Assembly: GCF_003122215.1 (NCBI RefSeq)
Contig: NZ_QEYD01000010.1
Span: forward strand, 62,001 to 126,000
Length of the DNA stretch: 64,000 bases
Reading direction: 5' to 3'
DNA from: Pararhodobacter marinus
Lineage (GTDB): Bacteria > Pseudomonadota > Alphaproteobacteria > Rhodobacterales > Rhodobacteraceae
Position numbers and translations under genes: made by a program. This document shows positions 8,614 to 17,332 of this stretch, piece after piece (position 1 is the stretch's first letter; every line of letters begins with the position of its first letter). A model generated the notes under the pieces. That model did not search any database and was not told the origin of the DNA. It saw only the letters and a list, made by a program, of their open reading frames with translations.

Positions 8614-9443
8614 TCGAGACACTGCTCTTCCCGTTCGAATTCAACTTCATGCGCGACGCCTTCCTGATCGCGGCCATCGTCGCGGTGCCGACCGCGCTGC
8701 TGTCGTGTTTTCTGGTCCTCAAGGGCTGGGCGCTGATGGGCGACGCGGTCAGCCATGCGATCCTGCCGGGCGTGGTGCTGGCCTATATCCTGGGCATTCC
8801 GCTGATCATCGGCGCCTTTGTCGCGGGAATGGTGACGACGCTGGCCACCGGCTATCTGTCGGCCAACAGCCGGGTCAAGCAGGACACCGTGATGGGTGTG
8901 GTATTCTCGGGGATGTTCGGGCTGGGGATCGTGCTGTTCACCTCGATCCGGTCGGACGCGCATCTGGACCATATCCTGTTCGGCAATATGCTGGGCATCG
9001 ACGCGCAGGACCTGTGGACCGCGGGCATCATCTCGGTGCTGGTCTCGGGACTGCTGCTGCTCAAATGGAAAGACCTGATGCTGCACGCTTTTGACCCGGC
9101 GCAGGCTCAGGCCTCCGGCCTGCGGGTGGGATGGCTGCATTACGGCTTGCTCACGATCCTGTCGCTGACCATCGTCGCGACGATGTCGGCCACGGGGCTG
9201 ATCCTGGCCGTGGGGCTGCTGATCGCGCCCGGCGCCATCGCCTTTCTGGTCACGCGCCGCTTCGGGCGAATGCTGGCGGTGGCGGTGGCTGTCTGCCTGC
9301 TGTCCATGATGGCGGGCGTTTATGCCAGCTTCTTTCTCGACAGCGCACCGGCGCCGACGATCATCCTGATCCTGACCGCACTGTTCGTGCTGGCCTTCCT
9401 GCGGCGGCTCTGGATCCTGCGCCGCACCAGCGCTCAGATCTGA
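8610..9443 (+). CDS. sitD: Manganese/iron ABC transporter, permease 2
   Basis: A 277-residue ABC-3 permease paralogous to SitC, with the same block (VLKGWALMGDAVSHAILPG). The start is the GTG at 8610, overlapping the sitC stop, with GAGGTG just upstream; the protein then begins VIETLLFPFEFNF, aligning with SitC's start. The reading frame is open far upstream, but that part is out-of-frame sitB/sitC. The 3' end overlaps the convergent peptide-transporter ATPase gene by ten bases. Confidence 0.92.
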   Translation: MIETLLFPFEFNFMRDAFLIAAIVAVPTALLSCFLVLKGWALMGDAVSHAILPGVVLAYILGIPLIIGAFVAGMVTTLATGYLSANSRVKQDTVMGVVFSGMFGLGIVLFTSIRSDAHLDHILFGNMLGIDAQDLWTAGIISVLVSGLLLLKWKDLMLHAFDPAQAQASGLRVGWLHYGLLTILSLTIVATMSATGLILAVGLLIAPGAIAFLVTRRFGRMLAVAVAVCLLSMMAGVYASFFLDSAPAPTIILILTALFVLAFLRRLWILRRTSAQI

Positions 9444-10405
9444 GCCGCATCGAGCGGGTGATAGCAGGCCGCCAGATGACCGCTGCCCTTGTCTTCCAGG
9501 GGGGGCGGCGCCGTGCCGCAAATCTCGGTCGCGAAGGGACAGCGCGCGCGGAAGGCGCAGCCTTTGGGCGGGTCGAGCGGATCGGGCAGCTCGGTCTCGC
9601 GCCCTTCGGGGGCGGTCAGGGCGCGACCCACCACCGGCGCCGAATTCGCCAGCAGCCGGGTATAGGGATGCCGGGGCGCGCGAAACACGTCCTCGGCGCG
9701 GCCAAGCTCGACCACCGAGCCGAAATACAGCACCGCGATACGGTCCGAGACCGCCTCGACCACCGCCAGATCGTGGCTGATGAACAGATAGGTCAGGCCC
9801 AGCTGCGCCTTCAGATCGGCCAGCAGGTTCAGCACCTGCGCCTGCACCGAGACATCCAGCGCCGAGACCGGCTCGTCCAGGATCAAAATCCGCGCCTGCG
9901 CCGCCAGCGCCCGGGCGATGCCGATCCGCTGCGCCTGCCCGCCCGAGAATTCATGCGGATAACGGTCGAGGAATTCCTCGCGCAGGCTGACGGTATCGAA
10001 GATCTCGGAAATCCGCTTGGCCCGCTCGGCCCGGTTCATCCCGTGCAGCAGCTTCAGCGGCGCCTCCATGATCTGGCGGATCGTCTTGCGCGGGTTCAGT
10101 GACGAGATCGGGTCCTGAAACACATACTGGATGCGCTTGCCGAACAAGGCCGGATCGGCATTGTCGAGCGCCTCGCCCTCGATCTCGATCGTGCCGGTCG
10201 TGGGGTCCAGCAACCCCACCAGCATCCGCGCCAGCGTGGACTTGCCGCAACCGGATTCGCCGACGATGCCCAGCGTTTCGCCCTGCGGCACGTCCAGCGT
10301 CACCGGATGCACCGCGCGCACGCCCGGCCCCGATTTGCCGAACATCTTGCGCCCCAGCGGGAAGGTCTTGGAAAGGTCGGTCAGGCGCAGAGCGGGCGCA
10401 TTCAT
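9434..10405 (-). CDS. Peptide-type ABC transporter, ATP-binding protein (DppF/OppF)
   Basis: A 323-residue ATPase of the dipeptide/oligopeptide/nickel family. Walker A is [14 protein letters not shown], the signature [15 protein letters not shown], Walker [14 protein letters not shown]. The C-terminal oligopeptide-type extension contains cysteines ([15 protein letters not shown]) of the kind that bind an iron-sulphur cluster in DppD/OppD proteins. The start MNAPALRL is preceded by GGAGG and overlaps the stop of the upstream fusion gene (ATGA). Last gene of the operon running from 14912. Confidence 0.9.
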   Translation of the reverse strand: MNAPALRLTDLSKTFPLGRKMFGKSGPGVRAVHPVTLDVPQGETLGIVGESGCGKSTLARMLVGLLDPTTGTIEIEGEALDNADPALFGKRIQYVFQDPISSLNPRKTIRQIMEAPLKLLHGMNRAERAKRISEIFDTVSLREEFLDRYPHEFSGGQAQRIGIARALAAQARILILDEPVSALDVSVQAQVLNLLADLKAQLGLTYLFISHDLAVVEAVSDRIAVLYFGSVVELGRAEDVFRAPRHPYTRLLANSAPVVGRALTAPEGRETELPDPLDPPKGCAFRARCPFATEICGTAPPPLEDKGSGHLAACYHPLDAAQI

Positions 10406-12267
10406 GCCGGGGCCTCCTGATACGTCACCGGGTGCAGGCAGCGCACGCCGTTCTCCAGCGGGATCTCGCCCTTCCGGCAATCGCCCTGCACGCGGGTGCA
10501 GCGCTCGGCAAAGGCGCAGCCTTCGGGCAGGTTGCTGACGACGGGGGGCAGGCCAGGGATCGCTTCGAGCCGGCGTTTGCCGCCGCCCAGTTCGGGCACG
10601 CAGGCCATGAGCCGGGCGGTATAGGGATGGCGGGGCGCGTCAAGGATGGCGCGCGTCGCGCCCTCTTCGACGATCCGGCCCGCATACATGACCGCCACCC
10701 GGTCGCAAAGCTGCGCGACCACGCCGAAATCATGGGTGATGAACACGATGGCCAGCCCGCGTTCGCGCCGCAGATCGTCGAGCAGCGACAGAACCTGCGC
10801 CTGCACCGTGACGTCCAGCGCGGTGGTCGGCTCGTCGGCGATGATGACCTCGGGGTCATTGGCCAGCGCCATGGCGATGCCGATCCGCTGGCGCATCCCG
10901 CCCGACATCTCGTGCGGGTAATCGTCGATGCGTGCCGACGCGTTGGGAATGCGCACGGCTTCCAGCAGCTCGATCGCCTTGCGCCGACCCTCGGCGCGGC
11001 CGATGGGACGATGGCATTTGATCGCCTCGATCAGCTGGTCGCCGACGCGGTAGAGCGGGTGCAGCGTGGCCAGCGGGTCCTGGAAGATATAGGCGACCTC
11101 GCGCCCGCGCAGACTGCGCAGCGTGCCATAGGGCGCGCCGATCAGCTCCTGATCCTGATAGCGCACCGACCCGCCCGCGATCACGCCGGGCGGCGAGGCC
11201 ACGAGCCCCATCACCGACAACGCCGTCACCGATTTCCCCGACCCGGATTCGCCGATGATGCCCAGGCACTCGCCCGGTTTCACCGACAGCGACACGCCCC
11301 CCACCGCGCGGTAGACCTTGTCCTTGACGTGAAACTGCGTCTGCAGGTCCGACAGGGTCAGGATGCCCTCGGCCTGCGCCGGAGCGGGCTGACGGTCGCG
11401 GGCGACCATCGTGGCCGGCAGAGGACGGTTGAGCGCGCCGGATTTCAGACGCGGATCCAGCGCGTCGCGCACGCCGTCGCCCAGAAGGTTGATCGCCATG
11501 ACGATGATCAGGATCATCACCCCCGGCACGACCGAGGTATGCGGATTGGTGATCAGCGCCGAGCGCGCCTCCCCCAGCATCGAGCCCAGATCGGCCACCG
11601 GTGGCTGCGAGCCGAGGCCCAGAAACGACAGACCCGCCGTTTCAAGGATCATCCAGCCCACGGTGGTGGACATGGCGATGACGATCACCGGGATCACGTT
11701 GGGCAGGATCTCGGACAGGATGATGCGCGTATTCGACATCCCCGACAGCCGCGCCGCATCGACGAATTCCTTGTGCGCGATGCCCACTGTAATTCCGCGG
11801 ATATTGCGCGCGAAGAACGGGATGTTGACGGCGGCCACGGCGATCAGCGCGTTCAGCAGTCCCGGACCCAGCGCTGCGACGATGGCCAGCGCCAGCAGGA
11901 TATAGGGAAACGCCATCAGCATATCGACGCCGCGCATGATGATGTTGTCGGTGCGCCCGCCGTAATACCCCGCGACGATCCCGATGGCCGCGCCCAGTGT
12001 CGCGGCGACCAGGGCCGCGGCAAAGCCCACGGCGAGGCTCAGCCGCGTGCCCCACATCAGCCGGCTCAGCAGGTCGCGGCCCAGATGGTCGGTGCCCAGA
12101 AGCGCGCCGTCCGAGAAAATCGGCTGAAACCGGTTCGACGTGTCGGTGACGTTGGGCGGCTTCAGCGGCAGCCACGGGGTCAGCAGCGCCAGTAGCACGA
12201 CGATGCCGATCACGATGAGCCCGGCCAGCGCCAGACGGTTGCGGGCGAGGAGAGACAGGAAGCTCAT
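10402..12267 (-). CDS. Peptide-type ABC transporter, fused permease (DppC) and ATPase (DppD)
   Basis: A 621-residue single polypeptide. Residues 1-~278 form a DppC-like permease: an N-terminal membrane helix, the family block [20 protein letters not shown] and the EAA loop around [15 protein letters not shown] short linker (~279-300) leads to an ATPase with Walker A GESGSGKS at 339-346, signature [15 protein letters not shown] and Walker [14 protein letters not shown]. The C-terminal tail has the cysteine cluster [18 protein letters not shown]. Normally these are two proteins; here there is no stop between them. The start overlaps the upstream permease stop (ATGA). Confidence 0.9.
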   Translation of the reverse strand: MSFLSLLARNRLALAGLIVIGIVVLLALLTPWLPLKPPNVTDTSNRFQPIFSDGALLGTDHLGRDLLSRLMWGTRLSLAVGFAAALVAATLGAAIGIVAGYYGGRTDNIIMRGVDMLMAFPYILLALAIVAALGPGLLNALIAVAAVNIPFFARNIRGITVGIAHKEFVDAARLSGMSNTRIILSEILPNVIPVIVIAMSTTVGWMILETAGLSFLGLGSQPPVADLGSMLGEARSALITNPHTSVVPGVMILIIVMAINLLGDGVRDALDPRLKSGALNRPLPATMVARDRQPAPAQAEGILTLSDLQTQFHVKDKVYRAVGGVSLSVKPGECLGIIGESGSGKSVTALSVMGLVASPPGVIAGGSVRYQDQELIGAPYGTLRSLRGREVAYIFQDPLATLHPLYRVGDQLIEAIKCHRPIGRAEGRRKAIELLEAVRIPNASARIDDYPHEMSGGMRQRIGIAMALANDPEVIIADEPTTALDVTVQAQVLSLLDDLRRERGLAIVFITHDFGVVAQLCDRVAVMYAGRIVEEGATRAILDAPRHPYTARLMACVPELGGGKRRLEAIPGLPPVVSNLPEGCAFAERCTRVQGDCRKGEIPLENGVRCLHPVTYQEAPA

Positions 12268-13226
12268 GTCTTGATCCTCGGATCCAGATAGGACTGCGCG
12301 ACATCGACGACGATGTTGAAAAAGACGTAGCAGGCGGCGACGAACACCACCCCGCCCTGCACCAGCAGGATGTCGCGGCGCAGGATCGCATCGACCAGCA
12401 TCCGGCCAAGGCCCGGCCACTGGAATACCACCTCGATATAGACCGCGCCCGACAGCACGAAGCCTGCCTGCACGCCCAGAACGGGGATGATCGACACCAT
12501 CGCGGCGCGCAGGGCGTGACGCCAGATCACGCCGCGTTCATGCACGCCCTTGGCGCGCGCGGTGCGGATGAAATCCTGCCGCAGCACCTCCAGCATGGCC
12601 GAGCGCGACAACCGCGCGATGACTCCGGTGGCGACGACCGACAGCGCCAGCGCGGGCATGGCAAGGTGGTCGATCAGCGCCCAGATATCGCGCGACCCGT
12701 AGATCGGCCACATGCCTGAGGCCGGGAACCAGCGCAGGTTCACCGCAAAGGTCAGGATCATCATCATGCCCAGAAAGAAGGACGGGATCGAAATGCCCAG
12801 AAGCACGACGAAAGTGATCGCCTTGTCCGCCCAGCCATATTGATTGGCGGCCGAGACGACCCCCGCGATGATCCCGAGGATCGAGCACAGAACGAAGCTG
12901 GTCCCGGCAAGGATCAGGGTGGCGTTGAAGCGCTCCAGAACCTCGTCCAGAACCGGGCGATTGAGCGCGAAAGAGCGGCCGAAATCGCCCTGCAGCATAT
13001 TTCCGAGCCAGATGAAATACTGCTGGACCAAGGGCTTATCCAGACCCAGATCCTCGTTCAGGGCGGCGACGTTTTCGGGCGTCGCGTAGCTTCCCAGAAT
13101 GGCGGTGGCAGGGTCGCCCGGGATCAGCGCCATGATCGCGAAAACGATGACCGAGATGCCCAGAAGCACCGGCACCGCCGAAATCAGCCGTTTCAGGATG
13201 TAGGGGTTCAGGATGAAGCGAAGCAT
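12264..13226 (-). CDS. Peptide-type ABC transporter, permease (DppB)
   Basis: A 320-residue inner-membrane permease of the DppB/OppB family with six predicted membrane spans. Diagnostic pieces are the N-terminal KRLISAVPVLLGISVIVFAI, the LIPGDPATAILG loop and an EAA-type motif near LRQDFIRTARAKGV. The start is preceded by AAAGGGA. It pairs with the permease half of the downstream fusion, whose start overlaps its stop. Confidence 0.92.
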   Translation of the reverse strand: MLRFILNPYILKRLISAVPVLLGISVIVFAIMALIPGDPATAILGSYATPENVAALNEDLGLDKPLVQQYFIWLGNMLQGDFGRSFALNRPVLDEVLERFNATLILAGTSFVLCSILGIIAGVVSAANQYGWADKAITFVVLLGISIPSFFLGMMMILTFAVNLRWFPASGMWPIYGSRDIWALIDHLAMPALALSVVATGVIARLSRSAMLEVLRQDFIRTARAKGVHERGVIWRHALRAAMVSIIPVLGVQAGFVLSGAVYIEVVFQWPGLGRMLVDAILRRDILLVQGGVVFVAACYVFFNIVVDVAQSYLDPRIKT

Positions 13227-13298
13227 CGCGTCCCTTTCACGGAGAGGACGGACGGGACATCACGCGCCCCGGCAACCTGCGGGATTGAAAACCGCAAC

Positions 13299-13324
13299 GG
13301 CGGGGGCGGACAAGCGCCCCCGCC
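13299..13324 (-). repeat. GC-rich hairpin after the receptor gene
   Basis: Perfect 10-bp arms (GGCGGGGGCG/CGCCCCCGCC) around a 6-base loop, just past the receptor stop and before the permease gene. With no U-run it is more likely an mRNA-stabilising 3' structure or partial terminator than a full terminator. Confidence 0.55.
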
Positions 13325-13334
13325 GGTCTTCCGG

Positions 13335-14912
13335 TTAGTTCTTCACCACGTCGTCGAGAAGCAGGAAGAAGGACGGCTCGAGCGAGAAATTCTCGACCCG
13401 GTCCGAGGTCACGGCGTTCTGCACCCAGTTCGCGACGAAGACCCACGGGGCGTCCTCCTGCACGATCGCCTGCATCTCGCGATACAGCTCGGCGCGGCGC
13501 TCCTGGCTGGTCGCGGTGCGGGCCTCTTCCAGCAGCGCATCGACCTCGGGGTTCGAATAATAGCCCGAGTTGAAGCCGCCCGCATCGGGGAAGGCATCGG
13601 TCCTGAGCGCCAGGTAGGGCAGCGTGTCCGGATCGTTGGTCATCCACGCCATCTCGGCCATGTCGGCCTCGCCCTCGAGCCCCGGATTCACGCGGCCAAG
13701 GAAGGTGTTCCACTCATAGGTTTCGATGGTCACGTCGAAACCCACCGCTTCCAGATCGGCCTGAATCGCGGTTCCCATGGCGACCGGGTCCAGCATCCCC
13801 GAACCGCCCTCGGTGACATAGAAGGTGATCGACGGGTTCTCGACCCCCGCCTCGGCCAGCAATTCGCGGGCGCGGTCGGGGTCGTAGGGATAAGGTTCCA
13901 GATCCTCGTTATAGGCCCAGGCGAAGGCGGGCGGCGTCGGGCCGGCGGCCACGGCGGCGGTGCCTTCGAGCACCTCTTCGACCAAAGCGGTCTTGTTGAT
14001 TGCGTAATTCGCGGCCTGACGGACAAGCTGATCGGTGAACGGCCCTTCGCGCATGTTCAGGATCAGGAACCACAGATGCGGCCCGGCCTGTTCGACGATG
14101 TTGAACGCATCGCCCTGAAACTCGCTCAGGGCGACGGGCGGCACCTCGACCATCAGGTCGATCCCGCCCGACAGCATCTCGGCCACGCGGGTATTGGCGT
14201 CGGTGATCGGGCGGAACACGACCGCCTCAAGCTCGGGCGCGCCGTCCCAGTAATCGGGATTGGCCTCGATCACCACGGCCTCGTTCGAGCGCCATTCGAC
14301 GAAGCGGAAAGGCCCGGTGCCCGACGGGTTGCGGCCGAATTCGGCGCCCTGATCCATAACCGCCTGCGGCGAGACGATCAGCCCGGTGGGATAGGCCAGA
14401 TTCGACAGGAACGGCGCATAGGGCGCGTTCAGGGTGAACCGCACCGTCATGTCATCGACGGCCTCGACCGTCTCGACCGCCGAGAAGAAGAAGGCCAGCG
14501 GGAACGGGCCGGTGTCGTGATAGGGGTGGTCGTCGTTGAGCATCCGCTCGAAGTTGAACACCACGGCCTCGGCATCGAAGGGCGTGCCATCGTGGAAGGT
14601 GACGCCCTCGCGCAGGGTGAAGGTATAGACGGTGCCGTCTTCGGAAATCTCCCAATCCGTGGCCAGCGCCGGCTCGACCTCGAGCGTGCCCGAGGCGTAG
14701 CGCACCAGCCCGTCATAGACGTTCATCAGGATGCGGAAATCGTTGACCGCCGTGACCGCCGCCGGATCCAGCGCCTGCGGTTCGGCAACCTGCCCCACGA
14801 TCAGAACGCCCGGCGGGGTTTGCGCCATCGCCGGCGCCAGCGACGACACGCCCAGGGCAAGGGCCGCGCCCCCGGCCATCAGCGCGCGTCGTGTCAGGGT
14901 CAGAAGTTTCAT
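13335..14912 (-). CDS. Peptide-type ABC transporter, substrate-binding protein
   Basis: A 525-residue SBP family 5 receptor (DppA/OppA type). It starts MKLLTLTRRALMAGG with a twin-arginine-like or Sec signal peptide ending near APAMAQ. Family features include TVYTFTLREGVTFHDGTPFD and the late FVANWVQNAVTSDRVE. GGAGAGG precedes the ATG. It is the first gene of the operon and lies opposite a DUF1028 gene and a GntR regulator across a gap with a long inverted repeat. The ligand is unknown; peptides or opine-like compounds are typical. Confidence 0.9.
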   Translation of the reverse strand: MKLLTLTRRALMAGGAALALGVSSLAPAMAQTPPGVLIVGQVAEPQALDPAAVTAVNDFRILMNVYDGLVRYASGTLEVEPALATDWEISEDGTVYTFTLREGVTFHDGTPFDAEAVVFNFERMLNDDHPYHDTGPFPLAFFFSAVETVEAVDDMTVRFTLNAPYAPFLSNLAYPTGLIVSPQAVMDQGAEFGRNPSGTGPFRFVEWRSNEAVVIEANPDYWDGAPELEAVVFRPITDANTRVAEMLSGGIDLMVEVPPVALSEFQGDAFNIVEQAGPHLWFLILNMREGPFTDQLVRQAANYAINKTALVEEVLEGTAAVAAGPTPPAFAWAYNEDLEPYPYDPDRARELLAEAGVENPSITFYVTEGGSGMLDPVAMGTAIQADLEAVGFDVTIETYEWNTFLGRVNPGLEGEADMAEMAWMTNDPDTLPYLALRTDAFPDAGGFNSGYYSNPEVDALLEEARTATSQERRAELYREMQAIVQEDAPWVFVANWVQNAVTSDRVENFSLEPSFFLLLDDVVKN

Positions 14913-14943
14913 GGGTGTTACCTCTCCTGTCGGGACAACCGAA

Positions 14944-14985
14944 TTTTTCATTATGAATTGCATGACCGCAAATTATCATGAAAAA
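14944..14985. promoter_or_regulatory. Long imperfect inverted repeat between receptor and DUF1028 genes
   Basis: Arms of 18 bases (14944-14961 and 14968-14985) pair at 15 of 18 positions around a 6-base centre. It fills most of the 102-bp gap between divergent genes and is notably AT-rich for this genome. A binding site for the nearby GntR regulator, overlapping both promoters, is the simplest reading. Confidence 0.5.
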
Positions 14986-15014
14986 TGCAAGGGCCTTGCT
15001 GCGGAGGTTTGCGC

Positions 15015-15719
15015 GTGACGATCTCGATCCTTGCTTTTGATGAAAAATCGGGCCGCCTCGGGGGCGCCGCCGCGACCGGGAGCCTGTGCGTCGGGGGATG
15101 GGTGCTGCGGGGTCACGCCGAATCGGGCCTGTCGGCAAGCCAGGGATCGGCGCCCTCGACGCTGTGGGGCGAGGGGGTGCTGGCGCGGATGAAAGAGGGC
15201 GCCTCGGCCCAGGACGCGGTGCGCGCGATGACCGATCCCGATACCGGGCGGGCGGAACGGCAACTGGCGGCGCTGGACCTGAACCGGGGCACCGCGCATT
15301 TCACCGGCGACAACAGCGTCCCCCATGCCAGCGCGGTGACGGCGCCGGGCGTGGTGGTGGCGGGCAACATGCTGACGGGGCCCGCCGTGCTGCAAGCGGC
15401 GCTCGACGCCTTCCTGACGTCGCCCCTGCCCTTCGCCGAGCGTCTGATGGCCGCGCTTGGGGCCTCGGCGAGAGAGGGGGGCGATGTGCGCGGCTACCAG
15501 TCGGCGGCCCTGCTGGTCGTCGGGCGGGATATTCCGCCCCTCACGCTGCGCATCGACCATGCCGCCGATCCGCTGGCCGCGCTGGCCGATCTTCATGCCC
15601 GCGCGACGGCCGAGCCTTATCACGGCTGGCTGCGCGTCGTGCCCGTGACGGACGATCCGTTTCGCGCGCCGACCGAGGACGACAAGCGCCTGTTCGACAG
15701 CGCCTCTATTCCGCGATGA
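15015..15719 (+). CDS. DUF1028 protein, Ntn-hydrolase-like
   Basis: A 234-residue DUF1028 protein. This family resembles Ntn hydrolases and is often found beside peptide transporters and peptidases, but its reaction is not established. The N terminus VTISILAFDEKSGRLGGAAA is typical and places a threonine at position 2. The GTG start at 15015 is supported by GGAGG seven bases upstream; an ATG further upstream would add residues unlike the family. It is divergent from the peptide receptor and convergent with, and overlapping, the GntR gene. A role in processing the imported peptide is inference. Confidence 0.82.
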   Translation: MTISILAFDEKSGRLGGAAATGSLCVGGWVLRGHAESGLSASQGSAPSTLWGEGVLARMKEGASAQDAVRAMTDPDTGRAERQLAALDLNRGTAHFTGDNSVPHASAVTAPGVVVAGNMLTGPAVLQAALDAFLTSPLPFAERLMAALGASAREGGDVRGYQSAALLVVGRDIPPLTLRIDHAADPLAALADLHARATAEPYHGWLRVVPVTDDPFRAPTEDDKRLFDSASIPR

Positions 15720-16494
15720 ACCGGCGCAGGACCTTCGCTTCCTGCAACTGCATCAGCGCCTCGGCGGTCTCCATATGCGCCCGCATGATCGCCCGCGCAT
15801 CCTCGGCGCGGCCGTCTTTCAGCGCGGCGATCAGGTCCTTCTGATAGGCCGTGCCCTTTTCGTAAAGCTCGCGGTTGGGGGGATCATAAAGCTGACGATA
15901 CACCGTCAGGTCGGTCAGGATCCGGGCCATGAAGCTGACCACGAAGGCCAGAAGCGGATTGTTCGAGAAATTCGCCAGCCGCCGGTGAAAGACCAGCGAG
16001 GCGATGTGCTGCTCGCGCTCTTCCTCGGCATCCTGCGCGGGTTCGGGATATTGCGCGATGACCGCTTCCAGTTCGGCGATCTGCGCCGCGTCCAATTTGC
16101 CGGCCAGCGAGGCGACGAGTTCCGGCTCAAGCGCCTTGCGCAGCTGGTAGATATCGGCGACCGACAGCTCGGTGAAGTAGAAGTAGTTGGCCAGCAGTGC
16201 CTTGGCCCGGTCCGCCGTCACCTCGCCGATGAAACTGCCGCCGCCCGGCCCGGTGCGGGTTTCGATCAGGCCCTGCGCCTCGAGTATGCGCATCGCCTCG
16301 CGGATCGTCCCCTTGGCCATGCCGAACTGCGCGATCAGCTCGGTTTCCGAAGGCAGGCGGTCGCCCTTTTTCAGGTTCCGCTCGACCACCCAGTCCTTGA
16401 TCTCTTCGGCCACGCGAACGGGCCGCGAGCGGCGCGGGGCCGTGCGGGACGAGCGGGGCGGCGTCGGGGCCCGGTTCGGGGGTGTCAGGGTCAT
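15706..16494 (-). CDS. GntR-family regulator, FadR/FCD subfamily
   Basis: A 262-residue regulator. An unusually long proline/arginine-rich N-terminal stretch precedes the winged helix (VERNLKKGDRLPSETELIAQ, then FGMAKGTIREAMRILEAQGL). The C-terminal all-helical FCD effector domain has the expected Asp/His metal ligands spread through FHRRLANFSNN and the MRAHMETAE end. The start MTLTPPNRAPTP lacks a convincing ribosome-binding site, so it is uncertain. It probably controls the adjacent DUF1028/peptide-transporter pair; the 3' end overlaps DUF1028 by 14 bases. Confidence 0.85.
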   Translation of the reverse strand: MTLTPPNRAPTPPRSSRTAPRRSRPVRVAEEIKDWVVERNLKKGDRLPSETELIAQFGMAKGTIREAMRILEAQGLIETRTGPGGGSFIGEVTADRAKALLANYFYFTELSVADIYQLRKALEPELVASLAGKLDAAQIAELEAVIAQYPEPAQDAEEEREQHIASLVFHRRLANFSNNPLLAFVVSFMARILTDLTVYRQLYDPPNRELYEKGTAYQKDLIAALKDGRAEDARAIMRAHMETAEALMQLQEAKVLRRFIAE

Positions 16495-16798
16495 GGGCGC
16501 TGCAACATGGGGCGCGGGATGGTTCGGTCCGGGTTGGGGATGGGCGGTTTCGCCGGGATCGGTCCGCATACTGCACCATCGGACCGGAAACCGCAAAACC
16601 TGCGCCGCAACACACGCGCTGGCATGCAACAGCCCGGAAGAGCCGCGCCGCCCCGTCGGACGAATTTTCCGATAGCCCCGTGGAACAGACTCGGTTTACG
16701 TTGGTTTTCCAATGAAATCGCAATCTTCCACGAGGTTTGCGATGGTGCATTAACCTATGTTAGTGCAGATTGGCGCCGCCGGAAGCCGAATAAGCACC
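16495..16798. other. 304-bp intergenic region with two 27-bp inverted repeats
   Basis: No gene is visible between the GntR and LOV starts. It contains CGGTCCG-N13-CGGACCG at 16560-16586, nearer GntR, and ATCGCAA-N13-TTGCGAT at 16717-16743, nearer the LOV gene. Both have perfect 7-bp arms and identical 13-base spacers, though their sequences differ. The last third is clearly more AT-rich and probably carries the LOV promoter. Confidence 0.5.
16750..16763. promoter_or_regulatory. Crp/Fnr-type half-site pair TTAAC-CTAT-GTTAG before the LOV gene
   Basis: A 14-bp site with the 5-4-5 layout of Crp/Fnr-family operators (compare TTGAT-N4-ATCAA), symmetric at four of five positions. It lies 36 bases before the LOV start, upstream of the operon encoding a Crp/Fnr protein, suggesting autoregulation. 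Confidence 0.4.
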
Positions 16799-17332
16799 AT
16801 GACTGCAACTGTCCCTGCCCCCTTGCTATCGTTCCTGAAGCAGAGCGGCGTCGCGCTGACGCTTGCCGATGCGACGAGTGAAGATTTCCCGCTGCTCTTC
16901 GTGAACGATGCATTCTGCAAGCTGACGGGCTACGGGCCCGAGTCGGTGATCGGTCAGAATTGCCGGTTCCTGCAACCGCCCGAAGGCGCCGGTCCGGTGC
17001 GCGAACGGATCCGGGCTTACCTGGCCAATGATGCAAACACGACCGAGCGCTTTCTTTTGTCCAACCGCCGAAAGGACGGCACCCCCTTCGTCAACGTCCT
17101 GTATATGACGAAGATTTTCCACGGAAAGACCTGTGTTTTCGTGCTGGGCTCGCAATTCGATGCCGCACGGATCGACGGACGCAACGACACGCTTTATGAT
17201 TCCGCGCTGAAAGACGATGTCCGTCAGCTATCGGTCATCGCGGGCGACACGGGTTTCCTGATGTATGGCAGCATCGAGGCCCTTGCGACCAGCACCGCCC
17301 TCATCGCCCAGTCCCGAGGAGCGAACCAGTGA
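16799..17332 (+). CDS. Short LOV-domain blue-light photoreceptor
   Basis: A 177-residue protein made of one PAS/LOV domain with short flanking helices. The flavin-binding signature GQNCRFLQ is intact, with Cys55 as the expected FMN adduct residue, and the second signature NRRKDGTPFVNV is present. The usual glycine after FLQ is replaced by PPEGAG. There is no output domain, as in short LOV proteins such as DsLOV of Dinoroseobacter. The start MTATVPAPLL was chosen; an ATG 42 bases earlier would fall inside a Crp/Fnr-like palindrome. Its stop overlaps the Crp/Fnr start (GTGA), implying coupled translation and joint function. Confidence 0.9.
   Translation: MTATVPAPLLSFLKQSGVALTLADATSEDFPLLFVNDAFCKLTGYGPESVIGQNCRFLQPPEGAGPVRERIRAYLANDANTTERFLLSNRRKDGTPFVNVLYMTKIFHGKTCVFVLGSQFDAARIDGRNDTLYDSALKDDVRQLSVIAGDTGFLMYGSIEALATSTALIAQSRGANQ

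Noticed and set aside
10099-12195. 698-residue open frame on the plus strand opposite the permease-ATPase fusion
   Set aside because: Shadow frame with a histidine/arginine-rich composition; the minus-strand protein shows Walker and permease motifs.
12840-14981. 713-residue open frame on the plus strand opposite the peptide-receptor and permease genes
   Set aside because: It is the complement of well-supported genes; its translation is rich in Arg, His, Gln and Gly with no family features. Long antisense frames are expected at this GC content.
16681-16712. EcfG-type general-stress promoter (GGAAC-N16/17-CGTT) before the LOV gene
   Set aside because: GGAAC and CGTT occur but with a 12-base spacer, which does not fit the known spacing.
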